Made by a program: the position numbers and the translations under genes. The notes below the pieces were generated by a model. That model was not told where the DNA came from. It saw nothing but the letters and a program-made list of their open reading frames with translations, and ran no database searches. Positions 27,073-37,086 of a DNA stretch of 64,000 nt are shown piece after piece. Origin of the DNA: Lysobacter firmicutimachus (GTDB lineage Bacteria > Pseudomonadota > Gammaproteobacteria > Xanthomonadales > Xanthomonadaceae); NCBI RefSeq assembly GCF_037027445.1, contig NZ_JBANDL010000002.1:1116001-1180000 (forward strand), read 5' to 3'. Each line of letters begins with the position of its first letter. The stretch's first letter is position 1.

Positions 27073-27519
27073 ATGACGATCGAAATGCGCAATCCCCGTT
27101 CGATGACCCGCTCCCCGTCCCCGGCCCGCCAGCGCGGCATGAGCCTGATCGAGATCATCATCGTGATCGTGCTGATCGGTGCGGTGCTCGCCTTCGTCGG
27201 CAACCGCGTGCTCGGCGGCAAGGACCGCGGCGACTACAACCTGGCCAAGGGCCAGATCCAGACCCTGGCCGGCAAGGTCGATTCGTTCCAGATGGACACC
27301 GGTCGCCTGCCGGGCTCGCTGGAAGAACTGGTCAAGCAGCCGGCCGACGCCAATGGGTGGCTCGGCCCCTACGCCAAGGATGCCGAACTCAAGGACCCGT
27401 GGGGCCATCCGATCGAGTACCGCCAGCCGGGCGAGAGCGGTCCCTACGATTTGGTCAGCTACGGCAAGGACGGCAAGGCCGGCGGCAGCAGCGTCGACGC
27501 CGACATCAAGAACAACTGA
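27073..27519 (+). CDS. gspG: Major pseudopilin GspG
   Basis: Main subunit of the secretion pseudopilus. A basic leader ends in QRG, then the mature N-terminus MSLIEIIIVIVLIGAVLAF has Glu at position 5 and the hydrophobic helix required for processing by prepilin peptidase and for assembly. The C-terminal domain carries the GspG features GRLPGSLEELV, WLGPYAKDAELKDPWGHPIEYR and YDLVSYGKDGK, including the calcium-loop region. Length 148 fits. ATGs at 27085 and 27103 would give shorter leaders; none has a good ribosome site. The 203-bp gap after gspF is the largest in the operon and may hold a promoter, since GspG is needed in excess. Confidence 0.94.
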   Translation: MTIEMRNPRSMTRSPSPARQRGMSLIEIIIVIVLIGAVLAFVGNRVLGGKDRGDYNLAKGQIQTLAGKVDSFQMDTGRLPGSLEELVKQPADANGWLGPYAKDAELKDPWGHPIEYRQPGESGPYDLVSYGKDGKAGGSSVDADIKNN

Positions 27520-27530
27520 GTCCAGCGCTC

Positions 27531-28100
27531 ATGACGCGCCTGCGGCATAGCCCTTCCCGCGCCGGAGGGCGCGGGAACGGGGCCGCGGCGCGCAGCGCCC
27601 CCGGCCGCGCCGGGCGGACTCAGCGCACGCCGGGTGCGGCCACGGTGCGCCGGACTTCGCGCGGCATGTCCTTGCTGGAGATGCTGCTGGTGATCGCGCT
27701 GATCGCCGCGATCGGCGTGCTGACCGTGGCCGCGCTCACCGGCGGCGTAGCCGGCATGCAGTTGCGTAGCGCGGCCAAGGAAATCGCCGCGCAGTTGCGC
27801 TTCACCCGCAGTCAGGCGATCGCCACCGGGCGGCCGCAGAAATTCACCCTCGACCCCTCCGCGCACACCTGGAGCGCGCCGAGCGGTCGCCGCGGCGAGA
27901 TCCCGAAAAAAGTGCGGATCGTGTTCACCGGCGCGCGCGAAGTGCAGCCGCGCCGCGGCGAGGGCGCGATCGTGTTCTTCGCCGACGGCGCCTCCACCGG
28001 CGGCCGGGTGCAGTTGGCGGTCGAGCAAGCGGCGTGGAACGTCGATGTCGCCTGGCTGACCGGCGAGGTCAAGCTCAAGCGCAGCGAGGCGCGGCGATGA
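27531..28100 (+). CDS. gspH: Minor pseudopilin GspH
   Basis: Minor pseudopilin at the tip of the pseudopilus. The processing site is SRG-MSLLEMLLVIALIAAIGVL with Glu at position 5, followed by a small globular domain (LRFTRSQAIATGRPQKFTLD and IVFFADGASTGGRVQL are family-typical). From ATG 27531 the leader would be 45 residues, unusually long and rich in Gly, Ala and Arg; GTG at 27645 gives a normal 7-residue leader and a 151-residue product and may be the true start. The stop overlaps gspI by ATGA. Confidence 0.88.
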   Translation: MTRLRHSPSRAGGRGNGAAARSAPGRAGRTQRTPGAATVRRTSRGMSLLEMLLVIALIAAIGVLTVAALTGGVAGMQLRSAAKEIAAQLRFTRSQAIATGRPQKFTLDPSAHTWSAPSGRRGEIPKKVRIVFTGAREVQPRRGEGAIVFFADGASTGGRVQLAVEQAAWNVDVAWLTGEVKLKRSEARR

Positions 28101-28552
28101 GCCGGTCGCGGCGAACGCGCGCCCTGCTGTCGCGGCCCGCGCGAACGCGCGGCTATACCCTGTTGGAAGTGATCGTCGCTTTCGCTCTGCTCGCCATGGC
28201 CTTGACCCTGTTGCTCGGCACCCTGTCCGGCGCCGCCCGCCAAGTGCGCTGGTCCAACGATGCCGGGCGCGCGGCGATGTACGCGCAGTCGCTGATGGAC
28301 CAGGTCGGGGTCGGCCAGGCGCTCAAGCCGGGCCAGCGCAGCGGCGATTTCGAACAAGGGCGTTACCGCTGGACGCTGGGAGTGAAGCCATGGCGCGATC
28401 CGGCGCCGGCCTCGACCCAGCCGATCGATCCCAACGCGCTGCGGCTGATGGAAGTGCAGTTGGCGGTGGAGTGGGGCGACGGCGGTTCCGGCCGGCGGTT
28501 GATGCTGCGCAGCCTGCGCAGCGCGCCGCCGTCCAACGAGATTTCGCCATGA
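28097..28552 (+). CDS. gspI: Minor pseudopilin GspI
   Basis: Minor pseudopilin of the tip complex GspI-J-K. The 151-residue precursor has a 19-residue basic leader ending RTRG, then [21 protein letters not shown] with Glu at +5. The globular part contains [13 protein letters not shown], in the place of the family's Ala-rich helix contact. It overlaps both neighbours by four bases, which fixes its start. Confidence 0.9.
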   Translation: MSRSRRTRALLSRPARTRGYTLLEVIVAFALLAMALTLLLGTLSGAARQVRWSNDAGRAAMYAQSLMDQVGVGQALKPGQRSGDFEQGRYRWTLGVKPWRDPAPASTQPIDPNALRLMEVQLAVEWGDGGSGRRLMLRSLRSAPPSNEISP

Positions 28553-29226
28553 ACGGCGCCGTCGTCCGCCCGCGCCTTGCGCCGCGCGCCGCTGCGCGCG
28601 GCTTCACCCTGATCGAAGTGCTGCTGGCGATGGTGTTGCTGGTGGCCGGGCTGACCCTGGCCTTCGCCACCTTGTCGGCGGCGACCAAGACCGCCGCGCG
28701 CGGCGAGTCCCTGGCCCAGCGCAGCGAACGCGAGCGCGCCGTGGTCGGGTTCCTGCGCAAGCGCATCGCCGCGACCCGTCCGATCCCGTTCGCCTTCGAC
28801 CAGAGCACGGCGGTGCCGCAGCGCTTCGTCGGCGAGCCCGACCGTCTGCGCTTCGTCGCCGACCTGCCGGACTACCTCGGCCAGGGCGGGCCGTATCTGC
28901 ACGATTTCGCGATCGAGAGCGACGGCGACCAGGCGCGCATGGTGCTGTCGCTGTCGATGGTGCTGGCCGGCGAGACCATCAAGGACCCGCAGCCGCGCCC
29001 GCCGGAGTTGCTGGTCGACGGACTGAAGTCGGCACGCTTCCGTTACCGTTCGATCGACCCGCAGCGCGGCGAACTCGGCGAATGGCAGGAGCGCTGGACC
29101 ACGCCGGAGCAACTGCCGCTGTTCGTCGAGGCGACCTTCGTCGATCGCGACGGCCGCCGCTGGCCGCCGCTGATCGTGTCGCTGCCGTTGGCCACCGCCA
29201 GCGGCGGCTTCGTGCCGGAGTTGTGA
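28549..29226 (+). CDS. gspJ: Minor pseudopilin GspJ
   Basis: Minor pseudopilin, 225 residues. The leader ends in AARG and the mature protein begins [21 protein letters not shown] with Glu at +5. The C-terminal domain is beta-rich and includes [20 protein letters not shown], consistent with GspJ. Start overlaps gspI by four bases and the stop shares one base with gspK. Confidence 0.9.
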   Translation: MNGAVVRPRLAPRAAARGFTLIEVLLAMVLLVAGLTLAFATLSAATKTAARGESLAQRSERERAVVGFLRKRIAATRPIPFAFDQSTAVPQRFVGEPDRLRFVADLPDYLGQGGPYLHDFAIESDGDQARMVLSLSMVLAGETIKDPQPRPPELLVDGLKSARFRYRSIDPQRGELGEWQERWTTPEQLPLFVEATFVDRDGRRWPPLIVSLPLATASGGFVPEL

Positions 29227-30212
29227 TGAGGACGGCGCGAGCGATCGGGACGACAACGCAAGGCATCGCGCGACGCGCGGCGCCGCTGCCGGCTTGCGCC
29301 GGCGAGCGCCGCGATCCGGCAACCGCGCCTGGACGCTCGCGTGGGGCGGCGCTGCTGTTGGTGCTGTGGCTGATCGCGCTGCTGACCGCGTTGATCGGCG
29401 CCTTCGCCCTCACCGCCCGCACCGAGAACCTGCAAGGACGGGTGATGGTGCGCGGCCTGGTGGCACAGAACGCAGCGCGCGCCGGCCTGGAGTACGCCAT
29501 GACCCGGGTCGCGATGAACGACCCCAAGCTGCAGTGGCAGCCCGACGGCCGCCCGCATCGTTGGCGTTTCGGCGACGCGCAGCTGGAGATCGGCATCGTC
29601 GATGAGAACGGCAAGGTCGACCTCAATCAGGGCGACGCCACCGTGCTGGCCGGACTGATGCAGAGCGCCGGCGGACTGGAGCAGGCCGAGGCCGCGCGCC
29701 TGGCCGCGGCGATCATGGATTGGCGCGATGCCGATACCCTGACCCAGCCGGCCGGCGGCGCCGAAGACGCCGACTACGCCTCGGCCGGTCGTCCTTACGG
29801 CGCCAAGGATGCGGAGTTCGAAAGCGTGGCCGAACTCGAACAGGTGCTGGGCTTCACGCCGGCGCTGTACGAAAAGATCGAGCCGCATGTCACGGTTTAC
29901 AGCGGCCGCACGCGGCCCGAACCTGCGTTCGCGTCCAAGGAAGTGCTCGATGCTATCGGCATGAATGGCACACAAATCGTCGAGCAACGGCGCAGAACGC
30001 AGCCCGGATCACAATTGCCCGGCGGCACCGGCGGCGGAGATCTTCCCGGTCTCGTCGGCGAACGCAGCGGCACCTATAGTATCGACAGCCGCGCCCGGCT
30101 AGCGGATGGCCGCGAAGCGGTGTTGCGAGCGGTCGTGCGGGCGGGGGGAGGTTCCATGCCCGGCATGGCCTACACGCCGCTGCGTTGGGAGGAGGGAGCT
30201 TCGTCACGATGA
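29226..30212 (+). CDS. gspK: Pseudopilin tip protein GspK
   Basis: Largest minor pseudopilin, expected to cap the tip with GspI and GspJ. The 328-residue precursor has a leader of about 41 residues ending GRSRG, then [20 protein letters not shown], which lacks Glu at +5 as GspK proteins do. The large inserted alpha-helical domain (about 100-230) includes [13 protein letters not shown], a helix-hairpin-like [29 protein letters not shown] and an ASKEVLDAI segment. The TGATG junction with gspJ sets the start. Confidence 0.91.
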   Translation: MRTARAIGTTTQGIARRAAPLPACAGERRDPATAPGRSRGAALLLVLWLIALLTALIGAFALTARTENLQGRVMVRGLVAQNAARAGLEYAMTRVAMNDPKLQWQPDGRPHRWRFGDAQLEIGIVDENGKVDLNQGDATVLAGLMQSAGGLEQAEAARLAAAIMDWRDADTLTQPAGGAEDADYASAGRPYGAKDAEFESVAELEQVLGFTPALYEKIEPHVTVYSGRTRPEPAFASKEVLDAIGMNGTQIVEQRRRTQPGSQLPGGTGGGDLPGLVGERSGTYSIDSRARLADGREAVLRAVVRAGGGSMPGMAYTPLRWEEGASSR

Positions 30213-31372
30213 ATGCGCAGGTTGCCGAGGGTCGGTCGGGCAATGACCGGTTGCGACGTCTCAGCGCCCGGTTCGCGCCGGGTGCGGGCGGCTTTTTCTC
30301 TTGGTGGGGGCGCACGCTGGCGTCGTGGCTGCCGTTGCGGACCCGTCAGGCGCTCGGCGTCGACCGCGGCCGTCTGTTGCTGCAGGTCGACGGCGACAGC
30401 GTGCATCTGCGCCTGCAACAGGCCGGCGAAGTGCGCGACCTGGCGGTGCTGCCGAGCCTGGCCGACCTGACCGCAGCGGCCGCGTCCGATCCGTTGGAAC
30501 CGTTGCTGCCGCCGCGCGTGGCCGAGCTGCCGCGCTGGCTGTTGTTGCCGCCGGCGTCCAGTCTGCGCCGCCGCCTGAACCTGCCGGCCGCCGCCGCCGA
30601 GCGCTTGCGCGACGTGGTCGGCTTCGAGATCGACCGGCAAACGCCTTTCACCGCCGATGCAGTGGCCTACGACGCGCGCGTGCTGGCGCGCCGCGACGCC
30701 GACGGCCAGCTCGACGCCGAACTGGTCGCGGTGCCGCGCCAGGTGCTGGACCCGCAGCTGGCCGCGATCGGCCCGTTGGCGTCGACCCTGTCGGGGATCG
30801 AAGTCGCCGGCGCCGACGGCGCACCGCTCGGGGTCAATCTGCTGCCTCCGGCGCAGCGCAGCACCCGCAGCGATCCGTTCCGCTACTGGAATCTGGCCCT
30901 GGCCGCGGTCGCCGTGCTGGCCCTGGCCGCGGCTCTGTGGCAGGTGCTGGAGAACCGCCGCGAAGCGATCGCCGACCTCAAGCAGACCATTTCGCGCAAC
31001 GCCGCCGGTGCGCGCCAGGCCGCGATCCAGCGCCAGGAACTGGTCGACCTGATCCAGGGCCAGGCCTTCCTCGACCGTACCCGCAAAGCGCGGCCCAGCA
31101 CCGTCGAGGTGATCGACGAACTCAGCCGCCGCTTGCCCGACGGCACTTATCTGGAAAAACTCGCGATCGAAGACGAGAGCCTGCTGATGATCGGCCTCAG
31201 CGGCGAAGCCTCGGCGCTGATCGGCAAGCTGCAGGGCACGCCGCTGTGGCGTTCGCCGGCGCTGACCGGCGCGGTGCAACCGGACCCGGCGACCAATCGC
31301 GACCGCTTCACCCTGACCGCCGAGATCGGCCCGCCCAAACCGCAAAACCCGGAGGCCGCGCGTGGCCCGTAA
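30209..31372 (+). CDS. gspL: Type II secretion platform protein GspL
   Basis: Bitopic inner-membrane protein that binds GspE on the cytoplasmic side and GspM in the periplasm. The 387 residues show an N-terminal actin-like domain with [20 protein letters not shown] (about 142-161), one transmembrane helix (about 231-250) and a PilN-like periplasmic ferredoxin-fold domain ([24 protein letters not shown] onward). The PilN/GspL hybrid character is typical of the xanthomonad Xps system. Start overlaps gspK by ATGA. Confidence 0.9.
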   Translation: MNAQVAEGRSGNDRLRRLSARFAPGAGGFFSWWGRTLASWLPLRTRQALGVDRGRLLLQVDGDSVHLRLQQAGEVRDLAVLPSLADLTAAAASDPLEPLLPPRVAELPRWLLLPPASSLRRRLNLPAAAAERLRDVVGFEIDRQTPFTADAVAYDARVLARRDADGQLDAELVAVPRQVLDPQLAAIGPLASTLSGIEVAGADGAPLGVNLLPPAQRSTRSDPFRYWNLALAAVAVLALAAALWQVLENRREAIADLKQTISRNAAGARQAAIQRQELVDLIQGQAFLDRTRKARPSTVEVIDELSRRLPDGTYLEKLAIEDESLLMIGLSGEASALIGKLQGTPLWRSPALTGAVQPDPATNRDRFTLTAEIGPPKPQNPEAARGP

Positions 31373-32033
31373 CTGGCGATCCCTCGGCGCGGACCGCGAA
31401 CGCTGGCTGGCCCTGGGCCTGCTGCTGGCGACGCTCGCGGTCGCCTATGCGGTGCTGATCCACCCCTGGTGGACGGTGCCGATGATGGAAGCCGGCGACG
31501 AACTGTCCGACCTGCAGCAGCGCGAACTGCGCCAGCGCATGGAGTTGCGGCAGGCGCCGCAGATCCGCAACCGCCTGGACGAGGTGCGCAAGCGCCAGGC
31601 CGACCGCCCCGGCTTCCTGCCCGAGGCCACCGCCGAGCTGGCCACCGCCGGCCTGGTCCAGCGCCTGGAAACCGTGGTGCTGCAGGCCAGCCCGGGCAAC
31701 CGCAGCTGCGGCATCGTCAACCGCTCGCCGCTGGCCGAGCCGCGCCGCGACCGCTACGCGCGGGTGGTGGTGCAGGTGCGCCTGCGCTGCGGCGCGCCGG
31801 AGACCGCGGCGGTGCTGCATTCGCTGGAAAGCGGGTCGCCACGGCTGTTCGTCGGCAACCTCAACCTGCTCTCCACCCGCGGCTACTTCGTGCCCGGCAC
31901 CGCCGGCCCGGCCAACGACGGCGGCCTCGACGTGAGTTTCGACCTGTACGGTTACCTGCGTCCGGGCCCGGGCACGGCAGGCGCTGCCTCCGCCGCCACC
32001 AACACCGCTGCGGGGGACGCCGATGCGCCTTGA
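31362..32033 (+). CDS. gspM: Type II secretion platform protein GspM
   Basis: Bitopic inner-membrane partner of GspL. The 223 residues have a single transmembrane helix (about 16-36), a coiled-coil stretch (EAGDELSDLQQRELRQRMELRQAP) and a ferredoxin-like periplasmic domain, matching the XpsM plan. GTG start at 31362 lies within the end of gspL (11-base overlap) and has GGAGG seven bases upstream. Confidence 0.88.
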   Translation: MARNWRSLGADRERWLALGLLLATLAVAYAVLIHPWWTVPMMEAGDELSDLQQRELRQRMELRQAPQIRNRLDEVRKRQADRPGFLPEATAELATAGLVQRLETVVLQASPGNRSCGIVNRSPLAEPRRDRYARVVVQVRLRCGAPETAAVLHSLESGSPRLFVGNLNLLSTRGYFVPGTAGPANDGGLDVSFDLYGYLRPGPGTAGAASAATNTAAGDADAP

Positions 32034-32853
32034 CGACGCCAGCCCGCGCACCTGGTTGTTGGCCACCGTGGCCGGCTGGGCGCTGTTGTCCTGGGTGCTG
32101 GCCTTGGCCGGCATGGGCCGCAGCGTGGCTCAGCTAGACGAAGACCCGACCCTGATCAAGCCGCTGCCGCAATCGGGCAAGAGCGCTGCCGATTCGCTCG
32201 GCCCGCTGGCCAAGTACAGCGAGATCGCGGCGCGGCCGTTGTTCGTCGACGACCGCCGGCCGAAGCCGTTCTTCATGCAGGGCAAGGGCGAAGGCGAGAA
32301 CCAGGCCGCCGCGTTCGACTACCTGCTGACCAGCGTGCTGATCACTCCGCAGCTGTCGATGGCCTTCCTGCAACCGGCCGACGGCAGCGAGTCGGTGCGG
32401 GTCAAGCTCGGCGAAGTGCCCGAATCGCACCCTGCCTGGCGGCTGACGTCGCTGGAACCGCGGCGGGCGGTGTTCGAGGGCCCCGAGGGGCGGCGCGAAC
32501 TGGACCTGCGCGTGTTCAACGGCCAGGGCGGCGAACCGCCGACCCAGGTCGCCGGGCCCACGCCGGGCAGCGTGCCGGGCGCGGTGCCGCAGCCGGGCCG
32601 GCCGATCCCGCCGCCGCAACCGCCGCAGCCGGTGCCGCAACCCCAGCCGCAGCCGCAGCCGCCCAATCGCAGCGTGTCGCAGGTGCCGCCGCCGCAGCCG
32701 GTCAAACCGGCCGAGGCGGCGCCGAACGAAGCCAGCAACGCCGCGCCGCTGACCGAGCAGGCGCAAATGGAAGCCATCCGCAAGCGGATCGAGGCGCGAC
32801 GCGCGCAATTGCGGCAGCAGCAAGCCGCTCAACCCCCGGCCAACACGCCGTAG
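32023..32853 (+). CDS. gspN: Type II secretion protein GspN (XpsN-like)
   Basis: A 276-residue inner-membrane-anchored periplasmic protein. One transmembrane helix (about 11-30) is followed by a GspC-like homology region (EIAARPLFVDDRRPKPFF and YLLTSVLITPQLSMAFLQ), then a long Pro/Gln-rich tail (about 180-245) and a charged C-terminal helix. In Xanthomonas XpsN bridges the platform and the secretin, the job GspC has elsewhere; the absence of any gspC here agrees. It overlaps gspM by 11 bases. Confidence 0.85.
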   Translation: MRLDDASPRTWLLATVAGWALLSWVLALAGMGRSVAQLDEDPTLIKPLPQSGKSAADSLGPLAKYSEIAARPLFVDDRRPKPFFMQGKGEGENQAAAFDYLLTSVLITPQLSMAFLQPADGSESVRVKLGEVPESHPAWRLTSLEPRRAVFEGPEGRRELDLRVFNGQGGEPPTQVAGPTPGSVPGAVPQPGRPIPPPQPPQPVPQPQPQPQPPNRSVSQVPPPQPVKPAEAAPNEASNAAPLTEQAQMEAIRKRIEARRAQLRQQQAAQPPANTP

Positions 32854-32862
32854 AGTGAACGC

Positions 32863-35118
32863 ATGAAGCTACGTCCCCAGCAATACGCCAGCAATGCCCT
32901 GGTCGCGGCGATCATCGCCACGCAATTGGCCTCGTGCGCCAGCGTGGTGTCGCCGCGCGTGCATCGCGACGGCGATCCGTCCGCCTTGCGCGGCAACCAG
33001 GCCGGCGAGTCCGCCGCCGACAGCGGCGTGCGCGTCACCCGCGACGGCGTGGTCCAGCAGCCGCTGGAGGCCAAGGCCGACGAGGAGGGACCGCAGGCGC
33101 AGATCCGCCGCGGCACCGGCCAGACCATCAACCGGCGCGCCGCTTCGGCGCCGCCGCCGGGGCTGGGCGCGACCAGCGGCAGCGCCACCTTCAACTTCGA
33201 AGGCGAGTCGGTGCACGCGGTGGCCAAGGCCATCCTCGGCGACATGCTCGGGCAGAACTACGTCATCGCGCCGGGCGTGCAGGGCACCGTGACCCTGGCC
33301 ACGCCCAAGCCGGTCAGCGCCTCGGAAGCGCTGAACCTGCTGGAGATGGTGCTTAGCTGGAACAACGCGCGACTGGTCTACACCGGCGGTCGCTACAACA
33401 TCGTGCCCTCCGACCAGGCCCTGGCCGGCAACGTCGCGCCCAGCACCGCCTCGCCGGCCGCCGCGCGCGGCTTCGAGGTGCGCACCGTGCCGCTGAAGTT
33501 CATCTCGGCCACCGAGATGGAGAAGATCCTCAAGCCCTACGCGCGGCCGAACGCGATCGTCAACGTCGACAATTCGCGCAACGTCATCACCGTCGGCGGC
33601 ACCCGCGCCGAACTCGAGAACTACCTGCGCACGGTCGAGGTGTTCGACGTCGACTGGCTGTCGGGCATGTCGGTGGGCGTGTTCCCGCTGCAGTCGGGCA
33701 AGGCCACCAGGGTGGTGGCCGACCTGGAGAAGGTGTTCGGCGAGCAGAGCAAATCGCCGGTCTCGGGCATGTTCCGCTTCATGCCGCTGGAAGGCGCCAA
33801 CGCGGTGATGGTGATCACCCCGCAGGCCGACTACCTGGACGACATCAAGGACTGGTTGGACCGGATCGACAGCGCCGGCGACAACGTCCAGCTGTACACG
33901 CGCGAACTCAAGTACATCAAGGCCAAGGATCTCGCCGACCGCTTGGCCGAGGTGTACGGCGCCGGCCGCAGCGGCGGCGGTGGCGGCGGCGACGGCGCGC
34001 CCTCGCTGATGCCGGGGCTGGAGTCGGTCGAGCTGCGCGACGGCGACGGCGGCTCCACCGCCGACATCGGCAAGAGCTCCAGCGATGGCGGTTCCAGCGG
34101 CGGCAGCAGCGGTGGCGGCCTGGGCAGCGGCATGTCGCTGGGCTCGCGCCAGGCCGGCAACGGCGCGGTGACGCTGGAAGTCGACGGCGCCAAGGTCGGC
34201 GTGGCCGCGGTCGAGGAAACCAATTCGATCCTGGTGCGCAGCAGCCCGCAGGCCTGGAAGTCGATCCGCGACGTGATCGACAAGCTCGACGTCATGCCGA
34301 TGCAGGTGCACATCGAGGCCCAGGTCGCCGAGGTCGAGCTCAACAACGGCCTGGAGTACGGCGTGCAGTGGTTCCTCGAGCGCGCCACCATCGACAACGG
34401 CTTCGGCGACCTCAACCGCCGCACCAATCCGCTGGTGCCGTCGAAGTGGAGCACGATCGCCGGCAGCATCGGCGGCAAGAGCGGCGAGGGCCTGGCCTGG
34501 TCGCTGATCAAGAACAACGCCGCGGCGGTGCTGACCGCGTTGGACCAGGTCACCGACGTGCATATCCTGCAGACCCCGTCGGTGTTCGTGCGCAACAACG
34601 CCGAGGCCACCCTCAACGTCGGCACCCGCATCCCGATCGAGTCGGTGTCGGTCAACGCCGGCACCGGCAACAACAACACCTACAGCCAGGTGCAGTACCT
34701 GGACACCGGCGTAATCCTCAAGGTGCGGCCGCGGGTCAGCCGCGACGGCATGGTGTTCCTGGACATCGTCCAGGAGGTCAGCTCGGCCGGCAATCCGCTC
34801 AACGCCAACAGCAGCAACGTCGTCATCAACACCAAGAAGCTCAAGACCGAGGCGGCGGTGCAGAGCGGCGAGACGGTGCTGCTGGCGGGCCTGATCGCCG
34901 ACCAGACCGACCGCGGCTCCAAGGGGCTGCCGGGGTTGAGCCGGATCCCGGTGGTCGGCGGTTTGTTCGGCCGGCAGAACTCCAAGACCACCCGCCGCGA
35001 AACCATCATCCTGCTGACCCCGACCCTGGTCCGCAATCCGATGGAGTCGCGCGAGCTGACCGACGAGTACAGCCGCCGCTTCCGCGCCATGGAGCCGCTG
35101 CAGCCGAAGAAGAAATAA
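32863..35118 (+). CDS. gspD: Type II secretin GspD (XpsD), lipoprotein
   Basis: Outer-membrane secretin through which folded exoproteins leave. The 751-residue precursor has a lipobox (QLASC near residue 25), which agrees with the known lipidation of XpsD and with the absence of a separate pilotin gene here. Domains in order: N0 (about 107-190), N1 (about 204-267), N2 (about 268-335), N3 with a long Gly/Ser-rich loop (about 367-430), and the secretin barrel (about 500-740, with the VPxxxxIPxxGxLF-like stretch LSRIPVVGGLFG). As in Xanthomonas it is the last gene of the cluster, ten bases behind gspN. Confidence 0.96.
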   Translation: MKLRPQQYASNALVAAIIATQLASCASVVSPRVHRDGDPSALRGNQAGESAADSGVRVTRDGVVQQPLEAKADEEGPQAQIRRGTGQTINRRAASAPPPGLGATSGSATFNFEGESVHAVAKAILGDMLGQNYVIAPGVQGTVTLATPKPVSASEALNLLEMVLSWNNARLVYTGGRYNIVPSDQALAGNVAPSTASPAAARGFEVRTVPLKFISATEMEKILKPYARPNAIVNVDNSRNVITVGGTRAELENYLRTVEVFDVDWLSGMSVGVFPLQSGKATRVVADLEKVFGEQSKSPVSGMFRFMPLEGANAVMVITPQADYLDDIKDWLDRIDSAGDNVQLYTRELKYIKAKDLADRLAEVYGAGRSGGGGGGDGAPSLMPGLESVELRDGDGGSTADIGKSSSDGGSSGGSSGGGLGSGMSLGSRQAGNGAVTLEVDGAKVGVAAVEETNSILVRSSPQAWKSIRDVIDKLDVMPMQVHIEAQVAEVELNNGLEYGVQWFLERATIDNGFGDLNRRTNPLVPSKWSTIAGSIGGKSGEGLAWSLIKNNAAAVLTALDQVTDVHILQTPSVFVRNNAEATLNVGTRIPIESVSVNAGTGNNNTYSQVQYLDTGVILKVRPRVSRDGMVFLDIVQEVSSAGNPLNANSSNVVINTKKLKTEAAVQSGETVLLAGLIADQTDRGSKGLPGLSRIPVVGGLFGRQNSKTTRRETIILLTPTLVRNPMESRELTDEYSRRFRAMEPLQPKKK

Positions 35119-35192
35119 GCGGCGCCCCTCCGGTGACGGCCCCGCGGCCGCACCGGCTGCGGGACCCTGGGGGTTCGTGATAGAACCGCGGC

Positions 35193-36032
35193 ATGACAGA
35201 ACTGCCCATCGTCGTGGTGCCGGTCGGGGTCGACGACGACGCGCTCGACGCCTGCCTGGCCGCGCTGGACCTGTGCACGCCGCCGGGCGCGCGGGTCTGG
35301 CTGGCCGACGATGCCCAGGCCGGGCCGCGCGGCTACGCCATCGTCGAACGCTGGCTGGCGCGCACCGCCTTGCGTGCCGACTACAGCCGGCGCCAGCGCA
35401 GCATCGGCGAGGTGGCGCATCTGGACGAAGTGCTCGGCGCCTGCGGCGAAGCCGACGTGGCGGTGCTCGCGGCCGACGCCGTGCCCGCGCCGGGCTGGCT
35501 GACGCGGCTGAGCGCCTGCTTCGCCGCCGACGGCGCGATCGCCACCGCCACGCCCTGGTGCAACGCCGGCGAAGCCGCGGCCTGGCCGCGCGTCGGCGAG
35601 ATCGCGCCGCAACCGGACGGCGACGACGCCGACCGCCTGGCGCGCGCGCTGGCGCAGATGCCGGCGGCGCATCCGGAGCTGCCGGCGGCGGTCGGCCATG
35701 CGGTGCTGTTGCGCGGCAAGGCGCGGCGCCGCGCCGGCGGCCTGGACGCGGCCAGCTACGGCTCCTGGTACGCGGCGCTGACCGATCTGTCGCTGCGACT
35801 GGCCGGATTGGGGTGGCGCAACGTATTGTGCGACACCGCCTATGTCGCGCGCGGCGGCGAAGGCCGTCCCTGCGACGGCGACATGGAGGCCCTGGCCGTG
35901 CGCTGGCCGGACTGGCACCCGCGCCTGGCCCATTTCCTCATGCAGGACCCGCTGCGCGGGCTGCGCGAACAACTCGCCGAGCGCCTGGAACGCATCGGCC
36001 CACCGGAACCGCAACGTGATTTTTTCCTCTGA
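35193..36032 (+). CDS. Glycosyltransferase family 2-like protein (degenerate)
   Basis: A 279-residue soluble protein resembling the family 2 glycosyltransferase fold. VAVLAADAVPAPGWLTRL occupies the place of the usual DxD-containing donor loop, and GLDAASYGSWYAALTDLSLRLAGLGWRNVLCDTAYVARGGE aligns with the acceptor-side block of that family (GGFDE...ED.DLCLRAREAGW...), but the catalytic ED pair is absent. It may therefore be an inactive or divergent partner of the next gene, with which it overlaps by 17 bases. It starts 74 bp behind gspD. Confidence 0.65.
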   Translation: MTELPIVVVPVGVDDDALDACLAALDLCTPPGARVWLADDAQAGPRGYAIVERWLARTALRADYSRRQRSIGEVAHLDEVLGACGEADVAVLAADAVPAPGWLTRLSACFAADGAIATATPWCNAGEAAAWPRVGEIAPQPDGDDADRLARALAQMPAAHPELPAAVGHAVLLRGKARRRAGGLDAASYGSWYAALTDLSLRLAGLGWRNVLCDTAYVARGGEGRPCDGDMEALAVRWPDWHPRLAHFLMQDPLRGLREQLAERLERIGPPEPQRDFFL

Positions 36033-36927
36033 GCCCGATCCGTCCGTCCGCCCCGAAACCGCCTCGGGGGTCGGATTGGGCGCGGTCGTGGTCAGCTACC
36101 GCAGCGCCGCGACCATCGACGAGTGCCTGACCCGGCTGCGCAACGGTCGCGGCGTCGGCGCGATCCGTGTGGTCGACAACCAGTCCGACGACGGCACCCT
36201 GGAGATCGTCCAGCGCCACGCCTCGCTGGACCCGCGCGTGCGTTTCATCGCCAACCCCGACAATCCCGGCTTCTCGGTCGGTTGCAATCAGGGCGTGGCC
36301 GAGCTGGAACCGCCGCCGCCGGGGAGCCACTGCGGCTGGGTGGCGTTCGTCAATCCCGACTGCATGGTCGAGCCGGACACCTTGCAGCGCCTGCACGCCG
36401 CCGCGGCCTCGCTCGGCGAGGCCCTGGTCAGCGCTGACCTGGTCAGCGAAGACGGCGAGCGCGATGCCGCGGTGCGCCGGCGCGATCCCGATTTCGGTGC
36501 GATGCTCGGCGGCCTGCTGCGCCCGTGGGCGGCGCCCAAGCTGGCGATCGCGCCCGACGACACGGCGGTACTGCAGCGGGTCGAGGCGACCTCGGGCGCC
36601 TTGATGCTGATGCCGCGCCGGCTGTTCGAGCGCATTGGCGGCTTCGACGAAGGGTATCGCCTGCACGCCGAGGACCTGGACCTGTGCCGGCGGGTGCGCC
36701 AGGCCGGCGCCGAGGTCGCGGTCGCCAACGGCGTGCGCGTGGTGCACGTGCGCGGCGTGTCCAGCCGTTCGCGGCCGTTCTTCGTCGAATGGCACAAGCA
36801 CCGCGGGCTGTGGCGCTACTTCTGCAAGTTCGAGGCGCCGCGGCGCGGCGCGGCGATGCGCGCCGGGGTGTTCGCGGCGATCTGGCTGCGCTTCCCGATC
36901 GCGGCCTTGCGCGCCTGGTTGCGCTGA
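36016..36927 (+). CDS. Family 2 glycosyltransferase, rhamnosyltransferase-like
   Basis: Predicted inverting glycosyltransferase of the RfbF/WbbL type that adds a sugar, often rhamnose, to a lipid-linked or protein acceptor at the inner-membrane surface. Visible landmarks in the 303 residues: GAVVVSYRSAATID (about 15-28), VVDNQSDDGTLEIV, NPGFSVGCNQGVAEL, the donor/metal loop FVNPDCMVEPDTL, and the catalytic-base block GGFDEGYRLHAEDLDLCRRVRQAGAEV. A GTG start inside the previous gene is the only initiator before the domain. The actual sugar and acceptor are unknown. Confidence 0.82.
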   Translation: MIFSSEPDPSVRPETASGVGLGAVVVSYRSAATIDECLTRLRNGRGVGAIRVVDNQSDDGTLEIVQRHASLDPRVRFIANPDNPGFSVGCNQGVAELEPPPPGSHCGWVAFVNPDCMVEPDTLQRLHAAAASLGEALVSADLVSEDGERDAAVRRRDPDFGAMLGGLLRPWAAPKLAIAPDDTAVLQRVEATSGALMLMPRRLFERIGGFDEGYRLHAEDLDLCRRVRQAGAEVAVANGVRVVHVRGVSSRSRPFFVEWHKHRGLWRYFCKFEAPRRGAAMRAGVFAAIWLRFPIAALRAWLR

Positions 36928-37086
36928 GCGTCGGCCGGGCAGGGCGGGCCGCGCCGGCCCGCGGCCTCGCCCCGCGGCGCGCGTCTCCGACGGCCTGTGC
37001 CGTCAGTCGGAAAACCGCGGCGGCGGCGATTGCGCCTGTCACATGCGCCGTATAGTCCGGGGACGCTGGCCCACAGGGGGTAGGTC

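Noticed and set aside
35165..35185. tRNA-like TPsiC arm (GGGTTCGTGATAGAACC)
   Set aside because: No cloverleaf can be built around it; no tRNA gene was found anywhere in the window.
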